Source: Diadema setosum | Taxonomy: Eukaryota > Echinodermata > Echinoidea > Diadematoida > Diadematidae | NCBI GenBank assembly: GCA_033980235.1 | Contig: CM067069.1 | Coordinates: 13,280,828 to 13,344,827, forward strand | Length of the DNA: 64,000 nucleotides | Reading direction: 5' to 3' | In this document: positions 11,001 to 23,008 of the stretch, in pieces | How positions within the stretch are numbered: the stretch's first letter is position 1 | How the letters are laid out: each line of letters begins with the position of its first letter | The notes under the pieces: model-generated | What the model was told of the DNA's origin: nothing | Database searches by the model: none | What the model saw: only the letters and a program-made list of their open reading frames with translations | Position numbers and translations under genes: made by a program

Positions 11001-12184
11001 GGCGAAAGACCACCTATAGCTGCTCTGGAGCGACTTCACTCACAGACACGCAAATATATCATTCACCAATATTCATTATCGCACAAATCTGAATTGACCT
11101 GGTCGTTGAAACAAAGAACACATCGAACACATCATACATCACAACGAAATCTGCCTTACACTTGCTCTGCGAAATGCAAATAAGGAATTCCAACGCAAAG
11201 ATTGATGTTCATTAACATTCATACTCCTTTAACAAGGAATATTTTGTTGCTGTTGCAACTACGCCCCTCTTGACCAACAATAATTGATACAAATGGCTTC
11301 CTGACAACGGTGTTGTAATCCAAATGTCAGGGGCTTTTGAGGGTGGACTGCAGTGGCACTGGAGGCTATTATGGGTCAATAAGACAGTATCATCGTAAAT
11401 ATATGCTCCATGATGAAGATGCCAACTGTTCTTTGCTTTAAATATCATCATAATATATTCTAGAAGAGACTGGTCTTTATCTGCCGAATGTTTTTAGTGA
11501 CATTCAAAATAAATACCACACTGATCAAAACGTAATAAACCTCAACGAACAAACAGAAATAAAACAACTAAGTAAAGCTTTTCCTGCAGATAGTCAAAAG
11601 AATAGAGTGAGACCCTAACCCTTTCATTTACTGTGACATACGTTGACCGATTAAATTGCATAAGATGACAAAAGGGCAGATGTGTTATGGAGAATCACAA
11701 AGATGTAGTTAGAAATATACTTCATCACGCCTTGCGCTGAGTCTATCTTCAAGCACGTGATCAGCATAAATGCATAACGGACTACCATAGATCATAACCG
11801 CGAACAGTAAATGATCCACCTTGAGGCCGCCAAGAATGATACTGCATGACAAACACCAGTGGTGTATACTTACCCTGGTTTACCGCCGTCTGCAGCTCCT
11901 GAAGAACAGGGGAAAAGGATTCGGTTAATCAAATTTTGCCACAATATTAGCACGGAGGACGTGGGTCGCGGCGGGTTGATGCCATAGTTTCCAATGCTTG
12001 CGACCGATGGGGTCATTAACAGTAGAAGGAGATCTGGAGAAGTCAGGGAGAAAGAGATGAGAGAGAGAAAAAAAAAGACAAAAAGAGAGATGGGCGAAAG
12101 AGAGGTAAAGGGTGGGAAGGGAAAGGGGGAGGGGTCGGAGGAAAGTATAAAGAATTGTCATTTTGTCATAAAAGAACAACGGAG
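8028..12184. other. No gene seen; one CpG-richer stretch and one purine tract
   Basis: About 4.1 kb without a supported gene. From roughly 8740 to 8950 the sequence is more complex and CpG-richer, with a CACGTG E-box and TCCTTAATCAAGGATGA, a short palindrome. This could be a regulatory stretch but nothing proves it. A G run of 10 lies near 8473. A purine-rich tract (GAGAGAGAAAAAAAAAGACA and similar words) occupies about 12030-12180. Short frames on both strands lack recognisable domains. Confidence 0.5.
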
Positions 12185-12615
12185 ATAAAGGGATGGTATA
12201 GTTTCGGTTGAAATAGGGCTTCAGGTTTCCAACAAATTTGGATGATGTTTTTCTGAGATAATGTGAAACCGCTTACAAAGTATGAAAAGGCATATAATTC
12301 TAAGAGGGATTCAAAGTTTATTTCATGAATATTAGTTTTGAAATGCATGCGATCCTAATGAAAGATGGGACCCACCTTTTATTAGGATTATTTTTTTACT
12401 TTGTTTCACATTGTTTTTGGATATCTCAGTCGTTTCAAAACTGATTTTGAATTCCTCTTAGAATGGTATGCTCTTAAGATTTCATATATGAAATCTCAAG
12501 AGCATACCATTCTATAGTAAGAGGAATTCAAAGTTTATAAATTGTTTTCCAAGTAGCTCGTAAAAAGATCAAAAGCCGAATCCTCACCTCAACCAACACT
12601 TTACCATCCCTTTAA
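12185..12615. mobile_element. Family A near-palindromic element, copy 2, with an internal secondary palindrome
   Basis: It starts ATAAAGGGATGGTATAG (left TTAA decayed to ATAA) and ends CCATCCCTTTAA. The family centre GGGACCCACC is present. At 12447-12531 the right half is itself followed by its own reverse complement, giving a palindrome centred on TTCATATATGAA that the other copies lack. The copy is longer than the family (about 430 bp) because of this. Confidence 0.85.
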
Positions 12616-12872
12616 GGAACAAATAAGATAAAGGGATACCTGAGCCAATATTGTAGCTTTAGAGAGAATAATTCGTCTCTTGATCCTCACAATTATTGCA
12701 ATATGTGGAACTTATATTCTCTAAAGATAAATTTACAGCAAATCAGAAAACGCCGCATTATGGCACCAAATCAATGGTATTTCATGTCGAGTCACTTCTC
12801 GAGAGCAAAGAGCATCCTTTTTGTTTGGGAAACACTCTAAATGCCATGTTTTTAACAGACCTTTCTACCATG
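12616..12872. other. No gene seen
   Basis: The 99-codon frame from 12696 runs into the following palindromic element and has no recognisable domain. Confidence 0.5.
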
Positions 12873-13083
12873 ACAACGTCGCGACAACGTCCTGAGAAAA
12901 AATTCCTCCAAAATTTCAATAAAACTGTAAGAGAGAACGAGGGTTACTATCCCGGATCTCTCCGGATCTCCCCGGATCACCGTGTACATCCTTAAGGATC
13001 CGTGTTTATATGTGACTGGGGCCTTAGGCCGGGGCGATCTGATCCTGGGAGATCCTGGGAGATCCGGGGAGATCCGGGATAAT
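12873..13083. mobile_element. Palindromic element built from GGATCTCCGG-type units
   Basis: From 12945 to 13083 the sequence consists of repeated GGATCTCC words on the left and GGAGATCCGGG words on the right. They form an inverted repeat ending TTACTATCCCGG and CCGGGATAATTA. The centre holds CCTTAAGGATCC and GGCCTTAGGCC palindromes. An upstream block at 12878-12900 reads GCGACAACGTCCTGAG and resembles GCGACAACGTCTGGAG at about 53847, so the two regions may belong to one family. Non-coding. Confidence 0.6.
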
Positions 13084-14116
13084 TACATTGTTACAGTACT
13101 GGAATGTGTGAGCCCTATGTCATCATCTTCGTTCAGTCTATTGTGTTTTGTGTTTTTCAGAGTATGAGTTTATCTGCTCAAGTACCACACTAAAATATAT
13201 GCACCAATTTTTACATGGCACTATCGATTTATGTACTACATCATGTGAAATTATATAAATTGTCTTGAACGTCCATTTAAGAGTTTATTTTTGTTTTTTG
13301 TCCCTCTGTGTTTGCTTAGTTGCCTATCTCAATTTCGTTCTGTCTCTCTTTATTCACACATGGTTATACACTGACACACACAAAATAAACAGACAAGAAA
13401 CAAACATGTCATCCTCGAAGTACTTTCTACAAACGGAATTTGGAGTGACGATGCTGTTTTCCGCTCTCCAATTTTAAATCCATGGCCACGATTTCTTCAG
13501 ATGAAGAGAGACCGATGTTAATTGGTCTGGAGTCTACAGGCGAGTGTCTCCGTCAACTATCATCTATTTTTCGAGCCCTTGGATACTGGGGAACGATGTG
13601 CAGAGCATCAACTGAATGACGTGAAGGGTGAGAGGTCCAACACAATGTGCACTAATCAAGCGACTCCATCCGGGTACTTATACTTACTGATCAAGGTCAG
13701 CAGCGCGAGGAGAATCTGACGAGCTAGATTTACCAAAGGGTTGACATTTTCGAGAAATTGTTTTCGACCACGAGGCAATCAAATCGTTAATATCATTTTG
13801 GAAGCCGTCTCGCCCAGAGAGGGTTATGTGAATTTGAATGCACGCATCTCTGATAAATGTTGCATTTGAGCTGTAAATCATACCTTCCAGCTGATATATT
13901 ATTGAAGGAGAGTATGTATAATTACAGTATGTCCATGGACACGTGACCAAAACTTTTGATTGGCGAAGGAAAGTTATAGAAGTTCTTATTATACTCTGAA
14001 ATAATGTGGTGAGTTTACGGACATTGCAACGTAAAACCTGAACTATCAAGCCTTATTACTCTATCTATCCCTCAAAAGTTGCTAAAGAAACATACAGTAT
14101 ATGATATACTTTTACT
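13084..14116. other. No gene seen
   Basis: AT-rich unique sequence. The frames here, up to 121 codons on the minus strand at 13684-14049, have no recognisable domain and no convincing splice context. Confidence 0.5.
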
Positions 14117-14143
14117 GCTCTTTTTTTTTTGCTGTTGTTGCAG

Positions 14144-14328
14144 AAATAAGATTCAAGAATGAATATTATGAAAACAAAGATATGATTGAATTTGGCCATC
14201 CACTGGGTAGAAAGAGCGCCGAGCAAAAGCTCATTTTCTTTTACAGAAATGAGCCACTGGTTGCTAAGGTACCACCTACGTGGTTAGCGGGGGATAAATA
14301 CTTGGGGGACACGTATAGCTCAATCTAA
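14144..14328 (+). CDS. Candidate terminal exon of unknown function
   Basis: A T-rich tract followed by GCTGTTGTTGCAG at about 14118-14143 is an acceptable splice acceptor. The frame after it is open for about 60 codons to a TAA near 14326. Its composition is protein-like, with the stretch RFKNEYYENKDMIEFGHPLG and later VAKVPPTWLAGDKYLGDTY. No family is recognised. A possible donor (AAG then GTACCA) sits inside. The match to splice rules could be chance in 64 kb. Confidence 0.22.
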
Positions 14329-17300
14329 TCCATGCCTTCCCGGCAGCACCCCAGGTATTCATGGAAGCCCGCTGCAACGAGAGACCCCCCCCCCCCCCCG
14401 TGCTTGTACACAGGCTGAAAATGAGAGCGTGGATCGCATTATATTTGAGCTGACTTTAAGGTGGAAACGAGAACTTTGCTAAAAATGAAAGATACGGAGA
14501 ATTTGGTACGAAGAGATCATTTCGGTGTTTTCTTGTCCTGGATCAAAGCATAAAATCCAAGGGTCTTACTTTCTTACGATACAAGGCCCCCCTCATCTTG
14601 CCCCTCTCGCAATCGCATTTTTATTAAGGTGGGGTGACCTTACGCCTATGGGCTGAAAACATGCACCTGCTATGCTGGCAGCACTGAGGATATCGTGTGC
14701 TTCTCAGGAAAACTATCCCGCCTAGGAGTGATCACATGATACAGAAGTCCAAGAAAATGCTATGTACATAATAATACACCAGAAACAGATTGTTTCACAG
14801 ACGCTCTAAAATGACTCTTGCGACTTTTGGAAAATGACCATTTTGTCTTTAACATTTGCCCCGGGAATGTATGCTCAGTTGTTCATGACTGATCATATCA
14901 TTCTCATTTTTACAAATAAGATGAAATAAAAATGAAATGAAATGTGGAACTTCCTCTGTTTTAAGAATGTTTTTGCTCAAATCCTTTCATTCAAAAAGTT
15001 ACCCCATTTTAATTAAGGTGGGGAGTTACTTTCTTCGGAATGTGTATTTTCTATATTTTTCTCTTTACTGTTCTTCTTTTTTTTTTCTTTTCATTTTTTT
15101 GAAGGGGGTGGGGGCTTCAGAGTGAGAGCAGCCTTCGACAGGAAGCAATTTTACATCCGAGGGGAATAAAATGTCTCCGTGACGGTGCTTTGGTTTAGTT
15201 TACTGAAGTTCACCGGTCTATTCGTGCAGGATGCACGCTTTTGTACACTCATCGACATTCCATGCGTGCAGGACAAGTCTATTCGGGTTGATTATAGAAA
15301 AACAAAAACGAACAAGCAAACACATGTACAATGTGCAAATGTTAGAAAGCATGCGAGTGGAATGTGAAAGTTGTTGACCTCTTGTCGTCAGGCTCTTTAT
15401 AAATTGGTGTCCCCGTTAGGTGACCCACAAAATGATCCGCAAACATTATCATCGTTTACAGACTTTCCGCTAAATATTGTTGTCATTTTCCACATATACA
15501 ATGTAGGGGAAAACAAAGAAAGAAGAAAAAATGACCATTTCTTGTCAAGTGAACTTTCATGCAAATGCATGCAAGAATATCAAAACTTTAAACGCGTGAC
15601 GCGTGTATTCCACGGCACCGACGAGATATTTCCAGGCGCCAATTCGCGTGTCGTGCGGACGCGTAGGAAACTATCACTTTTTGCTTTGAGAGGCAAGCAA
15701 GGGCGAACAGTACGAAAGGTACTCCTAGAAACAGAAATGTTGACCGTTGGTGCTATGTGAAGCAAAGCAGCGACACTGAACCAAAGGAGCACTCCGAGAT
15801 ACGACAAGATAGTTTCATGTGTGTGTGTGTCTGTGTGGGTGCTTGTGTGTGTGTTTCATTGTGAAAATGAGTCTGATATTGAATGAAATTCATGTAAAGA
15901 ATATAATTTAAAAATGTGTGCGTTCCTGTGTGCACGTGCGTGTGCGTGTATGTGTGTTTTGCTTGACGTACCAGCCATATCTACATCTTCCAGCACATCC
16001 TGATGGCGCCGTGTAAATCATGCCCACTAGTTGCTAGTCTCTCCCGGGACTGAGTAACAACATCTTCTCTGTTTTCTGTTGTGTTCATGTTGTTTTGTTT
16101 TGAATTGCTGCTCTTAGCATAACTGCTCACGAAGAACGGTTATTAAAAGGAGAAAAGAAAGAAAGTCGAATTCATAACTGCAACACTCGATTTGAGAAGG
16201 ACGAGGTACTTGAATGTAAATGTCTTTCTTTTCCCCACTGGGGAAATGACAGCGACATTACTGGAAGCAGAGGGGAAAACTGTTAAGTGAGGCAGAAATA
16301 AATAACATTTTGATGTCAGCAGGCCCAAATACTTCTACTATATGCTATATCATTCTCTGGGCAAGGAAAGTGGAGTGATACAGCGAATGAGAGCAGTAAC
16401 ATTGATTGAATGTGATTTATTTTTACTTTATATCATAAAATAAGGGTTCTGCGTTCTCAATATTTTTTTTTTCCTGGGGGGGGGGGGATAAGCTTAGATA
16501 GGGCCGTGTGGAATGACGCTGGATTTCTGATGATCCCATTAGAGTGAACAGAGCTCAAACATTTCAATTTGGAATTGCTGATTACAGGAAGAGTCATATA
16601 ATACCCTTGATACTCTCGGCGTCCACTGTGCAACGGAATGAATAAATACCTCTTATCAAGAGTTCGAGTATTCAAATCTAAATATAAACGCAAACGCGGT
16701 TGCCGAATTCATACATAACATTTTCGCTGTTTCATTGGAGGAGGGTAGTGTGAGAAAGAAGCAAATCGTTAAAGAAAATGAAGGCTTCTTTGTGTGCGAC
16801 AACGCAAAGTGCATGGAAAATACACACATCTACCTGATATCTTATCTGACATGCATTATACAGACTTCTGTGTCCGTGAAACGTGAAACGGTCATAATTC
16901 TACTAGAATTAGCCATAATGAGCCAGTTCATATTTAAACACACGTCTTGGTTGTTCGGGGAAATTTAGTCAAACCAAAGGGTTTTAAAGATGTGTTGTTA
17001 TTAGTGGACGTAATATGCAGGGACACATCCTACGAACAACCGTAAAATAACGCTAAAATTCACCAGTAAACACACACAATTTAGCCTCCAGGTCGCATTG
17101 ACAGGGTTATAATGCTCATGATGGCAATACGATACTAACAGTGTGAACATAATTGTACTGGATTTCCTACATTTTTTTTTCAATATTTTCATGTGCATAT
17201 GAGGTTTTGCCTCGCTTGTATCATAAAACCTGCATTGCATCTCAGTTCATTTACAGATGAATTTGTTTATGTAAAACCTAATTTGAAAATAACTTATGAT

Positions 17301-17692
17301 ATACGCCACCTGCCGCAGAAGATCCAAAGAATCTTGAATTAAAATTTTCTCTAGACACTTTAGCTAACAATGTGCCCACATTCTGCTGTTAACACTGATA
17401 TGGAAGACAGAAGGCCTTTTCGGACTGGACTTCCGGCGGGCGGGAAAGTTGCTGTCATGATGTGAATTACACTAACTTCTGTAATCGATAGTTACTGCCA
17501 GGACATTGCTCTACTGCGAACTTTTATTTTTCTCTGCAACTTTCGACCAGCTTGGCCTTTGCCAAGAGACTTGTGTGATAGACATGCATTGTGACGAATA
17601 TGATCTCGTTAAACTATAACATTACACAAACATAGGCGTAGCGTATAATTATTTACATAAAATATATCACGAAATGAATATCGTAAGAGTGT
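14329..17692. other. No gene seen; small microsatellites and homopolymer runs
   Basis: A C run of 14 lies near 14386, a degenerate GT array at 15818-15955, and a G run of 13 near 16477. A 129-codon frame at 15371-15760 has no ATG at its 5' end and no recognised domain. About 15590-15670 is locally CpG-rich (ACGCGTGACGCGTG). No RNA gene was seen. Confidence 0.5.
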
Positions 17693-17819
17693 GTGTGTGT
17701 GTGTCTGGACAAGCATATTAGTTTCTTATTCTTTATGTTTAAGCTTTTCCCAGTCTGCCGTTCGTATCTCTCATCAGTTATATATGCCTCCATATGGTAT
17801 ATATATGTATATATATATA

Positions 17820-17890
<71 letters not shown>
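17693..17890. repeat. Short (GT)n and long (AT)n microsatellites
   Basis: A short GT run lies at 17691-17704. An almost continuous AT/TA array runs from about 17798 to 17889, with one phase break near 17826. The frames that cross it on both strands are repeat translations. Confidence 0.95.
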
Positions 17891-17893
<3 letters not shown>

Positions 17894-17939
17894 ATAAGGT
17901 AGTCCACGTGTTGGCAAAATAAAAAGATAAGTAACAAAG

Positions 17940-18035
17940 CTGCAACAAAGTTCATGCTGTATTCACCAACGGTTTATTTCTTCACACAAATTTTCGAGCG
18001 TCTCGCCGCCCTTTCTCAAGTGTTGATATGTATAT
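17940..18035 (-). mobile_element. Possible 3' tail of a Penelope-like retroelement
   Basis: On the minus strand this reads ACTTGAGAAAGGGCGGCGAG then ACGCTCGAAAATTTG. The arrangement 'ACTTGAG.AAAG ... CTCGAAA' is also found on the plus strand at 49252-49290, where it reads CTCGAAACG. I associate such GAAACG-bearing tails with Penelope-like elements in invertebrates. That is recall, not a search result. No reverse transcriptase frame is adjacent. Confidence 0.3.
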
Positions 18036-18055
18036 CTATATAGATAGATATACAT
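18022..18055. repeat. Short ATATCTATATAGATAT palindrome
   Basis: The sequence around 18022-18055 is an almost perfect palindrome centred on CTATATAG, flanked by GATATGTATAT and its near complement. Confidence 0.8.
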
Positions 18056-19144
18056 CTTTTCATCGTATTTTCTGCCGATACGTGTATCACAATATATATG
18101 TCAGTTCTTATTAATTATTCATTTGATTTCTATTGGCATCATAACCTTGGTAGCTGTTTTTCCGGTGTCAGTCAAATACGGATATGTCTGACCTCATATT
18201 TCCCCTCCGAGATCCCTCACCTGAGTCCGATCAATACCCCGTGACTCTCCGACTGCAGTGCAGGCGGACTGCCGTGACACAGTAAACTGCGGGCCCCCAA
18301 GGGTCGGCATAGTAATGAAGCACCTTTCTAGGTCGAACATGGTGATACTGTATATGAAGCATCCAATATCTTCGTCTGAAATCGAGTGAACTTTGATATC
18401 TTGACAGTGTTGATTCAACATATTAAAAAAGATAGGAAATCAATCATGAACGTTCACAAAACCCTGAGGCTATTTTCCCGTCTGTCCCAATCATCTTGTA
18501 ATTTGAGTTCAGTAACTTTTTTTAAACACCAGCAGGGTTATGTTATTCAATTTCTTGAAAAAGATCCAACAACAACCTAGTCTCAGCAAAGACTATTGAA
18601 AGCAAATGTTATTTTGTTACACTTTATGACCAACTTTGTTATGATTTAACGTATATAATATGGCGTTTTCTAAATCCTACTTTCCAACAAGTGAAATGCA
18701 AATACGGCACTGGCAAAATGTAGAAGAAGCATTAAACTCTCATTAACATACATTTTTTTTTAGATTACCCGTGATATTCTAGAAAACTTTGCATAGTATA
18801 TCCCTTAAAAGTGAAAGCGTGCGAGAGAAAAAAATGTGTCATTTGGCAGGCAGTGGCAGGTGGGCATATGAAGCTTCATCGCTGTTAGAGATAAGAGTTG
18901 TCAGAAACTGGATATTTTCTTCGATTTTTTCGTCATTCCTTGGAGACAACTTCTTTCCCTCCTTACCAATTCAACGATGGTTCAGGAAGCTCAAAATTCA
19001 AGTTATGAGAGCTGCCAAAGTGCCCATGCTTGTCAAAAGTCCATGTTACCTGAACAGGAATGGAGGAATACAAATTTTCTCTCAAGGTAAACTTGAAATA
19101 CACAGGTACATTCTTACTAACATCTACAGCGTCACATTACTATG
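18056..19144. other. No gene seen
   Basis: Mostly unique AT-rich sequence. A 119-codon frame at 18789-19148 has unremarkable composition and its last codons lie in the family A repeat. It is not supported as a gene. Confidence 0.5.
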
Positions 19145-19540
19145 TTAAATGTACAGTTTCAGTTGAGACGGGGCTTCAGGTTTCCAACATTTTTTTTTTA
19201 AATGATGACTTTTTGAATTAATTAGAAACCTGCCTTGAAATATGAAAGAGCATATAATTCAAAAAAGGGATTGAAAGTGTATTTGATGAAATTTGGTTTT
19301 GAAATGACCGAGATATCCCAAACAAAGAGATCCCAATAAATGGTGATGGGACCCACTTTTTATTAGGATCACTTTGCTTTACTTTGATTTTGGATACCTC
19401 GGCCATCTCACAACCGATTTTCATCACATAACGTTTGAATTCCTATTAGAATTGTATGCTGTTTAACCTTTCATAAAGTGATTTTTAAGTATATCGCAAA
19501 AAGATCCTCGCCTCAACCAATACTATACCTTCCCTTTAAA
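19145..19540. mobile_element. Family A near-palindromic element, copy 3
   Basis: The left end is degraded (no TTAAAGGG) but the ACAGTTTCAGTTGAGACGGG block is present. The centre reads GATGGGACCCAC. The right end is TTCCCTTTAAA. Both halves carry the ATCACTTTGCTTTACTTTG and TTTTCATCACATAACG blocks in inverted orientation. Apparent frames (69 codons, minus strand) are repeat sequence. Confidence 0.8.
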
Positions 19541-19887
19541 GTGTTGCTGTATGGCGATTTCGTCTTTCTTCAGTCCTGCAATTGATTCGGAAGAAAAAAT
19601 CCATTAGATCGTTTATTTCTATTATTCATGCAATGATGGAAAGCTAGATTCACGATAAATGACCAGCTGAATGTGTTAATACTACTATTTCTTTTCCAAA
19701 ATTGTGTGTGAATCACATATGATATCCGCTTACATGTACTACTTACATGTATGTAAGCATTGACAAATTTAACTAGTATATATTTCGTGATTGTTTATGT
19801 GTTGGTTGTCTGTGTGTGTTGTGTGTGTATGTGTATGTGTGTGTGCGTGCGTGTGTGTATGTGTGTGTGTATGTGTGTGTGTATGTG

Positions 19888-19921
<34 letters not shown>

Positions 19922-20655
19922 AAATAGATGTTAGTTGCTTCCTGCGCACTAATTCAGCAATGATTAGGTATCTCTTGCGTCAAAACTAATGGTCTGATTT
20001 CTTTTTTCTTTCTATTTCCATTGCATTTTCTACATGTGCATGTGGGCTCGTTCATGTCTTGTTTTCGCCTTGGAAAGAAAAATAAAGCTACAAAAATAGT
20101 CCTCGGTGGCTCACAGATCAATACAGTGTGTTATGCCGTTTTAGGTGTAAGACGACGGATATACAGTGAACATCCGTCGTATGTATCCAAAGACGATCAA
20201 TCATGTTAAGAATGCTTCTCTGTGTGCGCGTTCGGAAATTATGAATGTGGTGGTGCACAAAATCGGGCACCGCCAAGTTGAAAGTCGACGCCAGAAGCGG
20301 TTAGTGACCTTCCATTTACAGGTTTAGGCGCTTTGCTGCATGGAAAAAGATGAAGGCATTGCAAAGAGTTTGTGGCGACCTTACAGAGTATCTCTTCTCT
20401 CCCCCTCTTCTGAAGAGGAGTGTTTTACGTCAATACTTCACTTCGCTACTCCTGTTATTTACTGATGGTGACACAATGGGAGGAGGAAGATGGGGGGGGG
20501 GGGAGGGGGACTTTTACTAAAAAAGCTCATCTAAAAGACCACTTGTTGCGTATGCGTCTATGCGTCTCTACACAATCCAATATCCGTTTTTCGACCTGGA
20601 CAGAAATCAGGCATACAACATGGCATGGACTTGTGTGTCAATAGAATTATCGAAA
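19541..20655. other. No gene seen; degenerate (GT)n array at about 19806-19920
   Basis: The GT array is interrupted by AT and GC steps (GTGTGTATGTGTATG). A G run lies near 20493-20504. At 20155-20180 a short hairpin pairs ACGACGGATATAC with its complement ATCCGTCGTATGT. No gene is supported. Confidence 0.55.
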
Positions 20656-20657
20656 GC

Positions 20658-20754
<97 letters not shown>

Positions 20755-20797
20755 GCAGCAACAATAATAACAACAACAGCAATAACAACAAATAAAC
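20656..20797. repeat. (AAC)n trinucleotide array
   Basis: About 31 uninterrupted AAC units (20658-20751), followed by interrupted units with AGC and AAT. It gives poly-Thr, poly-Val or poly-Leu in the various frames, none of which is a supported protein. Confidence 0.97.
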
Positions 20798-20923
20798 AGA
20801 ACCTCCATCTTCCAGAATCTGGAATCATTTTGTGCAGTTTGATGTATGTTCTCGGTAGCAACATTATGTTCTTATTGTCATCAGTGTATCAGTGTCATAA
20901 ACGTCATAATAGTCGATGATGCA

Positions 20924-21276
20924 GGGTGCACGTCACGAGACCGACACCCACGAGTCATACATCCCAAAAGTCATACAGCTCACAAGTCATACAGCCCACG
21001 AGTCATACAGCTCACAAGTCATACAGCCCATGATTTCGACCCTAAGCCAACAAGGCCCACGAGACCGACACGTTACGCGCCGTGTTCTTTTATCTGTCGA
21101 ACTCGTGGGCTGTTTTTACCTAGTGTCGAACTCATGGGCTTTATTTGCCTAGTGTCGAACTCATGGGCTTTATTTGCCTAGTGTCGAACTCATGGGCTGT
21201 ATGACTCATGGACCTGTTTTCAATGTCGAACTCGTGGGCTGTATGACTCGTGGGTGTCGGTCTAGTGGGATGACCC
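20924..21276. mobile_element. 353 bp fold-back element made of short tandem units, with flanking 10 bp direct repeat
   Basis: The element is bounded by an exact direct repeat CGATGATGCA at 20914-20923 and 21277-21286, consistent with a target-site duplication of 8-10 bp. It starts GGGTGCACGTCACGAG and ends GGATGACCC. Inside, the left arm repeats AGTCATACAGCCCACG-type units about five times. The right arm has the inverse units GTCGAACTCGTGGGCTG about five times, some spaced by TTTTTACCTAGT or TTTATTTGCCTAGT. Inner arms share ACCGACACCCACGAGTCATA and its complement. It is non-coding and the apparent 111- and 78-codon frames are repeat translations. Confidence 0.8.
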
Positions 21277-21286
21277 CGATGATGCA

Positions 21287-21723
21287 TGCCCATGCTTTCA
21301 TTCCATCTGATGATCACAAAACGTTATCTTTCCGTTCTTCTTGTTCGAAGTGAAACGTCAATCTATTTGAGAGTTAGAGGGCTTCACCAGCATTCAGCAA
21401 ATTCACTAAATTATCATGTTGATTAAGAAATAACATATTTAGTTCAGATGAGGTGTTAATGACGTCACATAAGAACTCTTCCATTGGTTTTTTTTTACAT
21501 GTTGTAGATCAAATGTCATTTATATGTGCCAGAAAAAATAGGAAACATTAACTTTGCAACCGTAGTGGCTCCTAAAAAGAAAATCATTGCATTCTTTATC
21601 AACATTTTGAAATCAATATTTCTTTTAATTTGGTTTTTCGTATAATCTTCTTTAAATAAGGTTAAGGGATAAAGTTTAAATTGTTTAAATGCTAGACTAT
21701 ATACTATTACACTTGTTTCGATC

Positions 21724-21792
<69 letters not shown>

Positions 21793-22488
21793 GCATACGA
21801 TTTCCGTGTCTGTATGAAAACTATTATCCTCATCATCAGTTGAATGACAGAATAAACATTACAAGTATCATTGTATAACCAATGTTCAAATCTTTTACGG
21901 GGGGGGGGTGATTTACTATAGTAGTACATTGCACCATAGCAAGCTTTTGAAAATATAGCCAAATGTCGCATTAATCGTACTCAAGTTTCCTACATCTTAT
22001 GAATACTTGTTTGAAATGAAAGGGAAATGCGTCAAAACCACACATCTAAATAACACAGGAAAATAATTCCATGTCTTTCGGTCGACAATATTTTCTACTG
22101 CATGCGTATTAGAGCGAGATCACAATCCAAATGCTCGTGTTTCTTTGTGGGAAACGCAAGCCTCAACGTTATGACACAGCCATTCATAAGTACTCATTTT
22201 CATGAGAGGTGGATGGATTTCACTTTTACGGGAAACTGCCGATCCAGGGTACAACATACATCGTTTCCGTCCATTACTGGGAGGTGAAAGTCACAAGAGA
22301 CTGAAAAATGGTAATGATTGAAGAATCTTCAACGGAAAGTTAAGCCTTCGTCGAAGACTCACGAATGACAGGCTTAATATGCATGGAAAAGAAGCCCCTA
22401 AAGAAAGAAATCCAGCCAGAATGGAAATTCAAGAGAAAAATTAAAATTACTGCAAGGAAGAGGAAGACAGGGACGAAGATATACACGA
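21287..22488. other. No gene seen; (AT)n array at 21727-21787 and G run near 21899
   Basis: About 30 AT units form a clear microsatellite. The rest is AT-rich sequence without a supported gene. A weak hairpin lies near 22320-22375. Confidence 0.6.
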
Positions 22489-22537
22489 GGAGGAGGAGGA
22501 GGAGGAGGAGGAGGAGGAGGAGGAGGAGGAGGAGGAG
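22488..22537. repeat. (GGA)n trinucleotide array
   Basis: About 16 GGA units. The surrounding 86-codon plus-strand frame is Lys/Arg-rich from this tract and neighbouring purine-rich sequence and is not supported. Confidence 0.95.
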
Positions 22538-22813
22538 AACAGACTGCATGAAAGCCAAGTTCTCCAAGCGGAGCTATATCTTGTCAAAGATTACCATGTT
22601 GACCCACGGTGTGTTGTTTGCATGATATGCTGTTGCACAGGCCAAAAACAGAAGGTGATAGATAAAATAAACGAATGGAGCACAAAGAGTGACAGACGAG
22701 GAGGAGAAATGAATAAGGATGGTCAGAGAGGGGAGAGCATTACTGATTGATCTTCCTCGCGGCGGCTTATTAAACGCGAACTGTTACGCATCCCGCCCTG
22801 ACTTCTCTTCCAG

Positions 22814-23008
22814 TTGACCTATATCTGCGGATCATCGGGGTATCAAACCAGGCGAATCGCGGCCCACACCGTGACTGCGAGCGAAGGGAGCACGGAGTCG
22901 CAGATTCAACGAGATTTCGGGCAACTGCAGCTTCAGACGCCATCCCCTGAAGACTGCGGGACGGTTCACACCTCTCACAAATTATTCCTCGCATTATTCC
23001 CTGTGTAG
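22814..23008 (+). CDS. Candidate exon in a GC-rich island, function unknown
   Basis: A good acceptor (CGCCCTGACTTCTCTTCCAG) ends at 22813. The frame that follows is open for 64 codons to a TAG at 23006. That TAG is followed directly by GTAATGG, so TAG|GTAATG also reads as a donor. The predicted peptide is Thr/Ser/Gln-rich (TASEGSTESQIQRDFGQLQL). The island is clearly richer in G+C and CpG than its surroundings. The opposite strand is also open over 22770-22994. No family is recognised. A CpG-rich regulatory stretch or decayed element is an alternative. Confidence 0.22.
   Translation: MTYICGSSGYQTRRIAAHTVTASEGSTESQIQRDFGQLQLQTPSPEDCGTVHTSHKLFLALFPV

Noticed and set aside
15371..15760. 129-codon plus-strand frame
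   Set aside because: No ATG at the 5' end, no splice context and no recognisable domain.
20558..20919. Poly-Leu, poly-Val and poly-Thr frames
   Set aside because: All are different readings of the AAC trinucleotide array.
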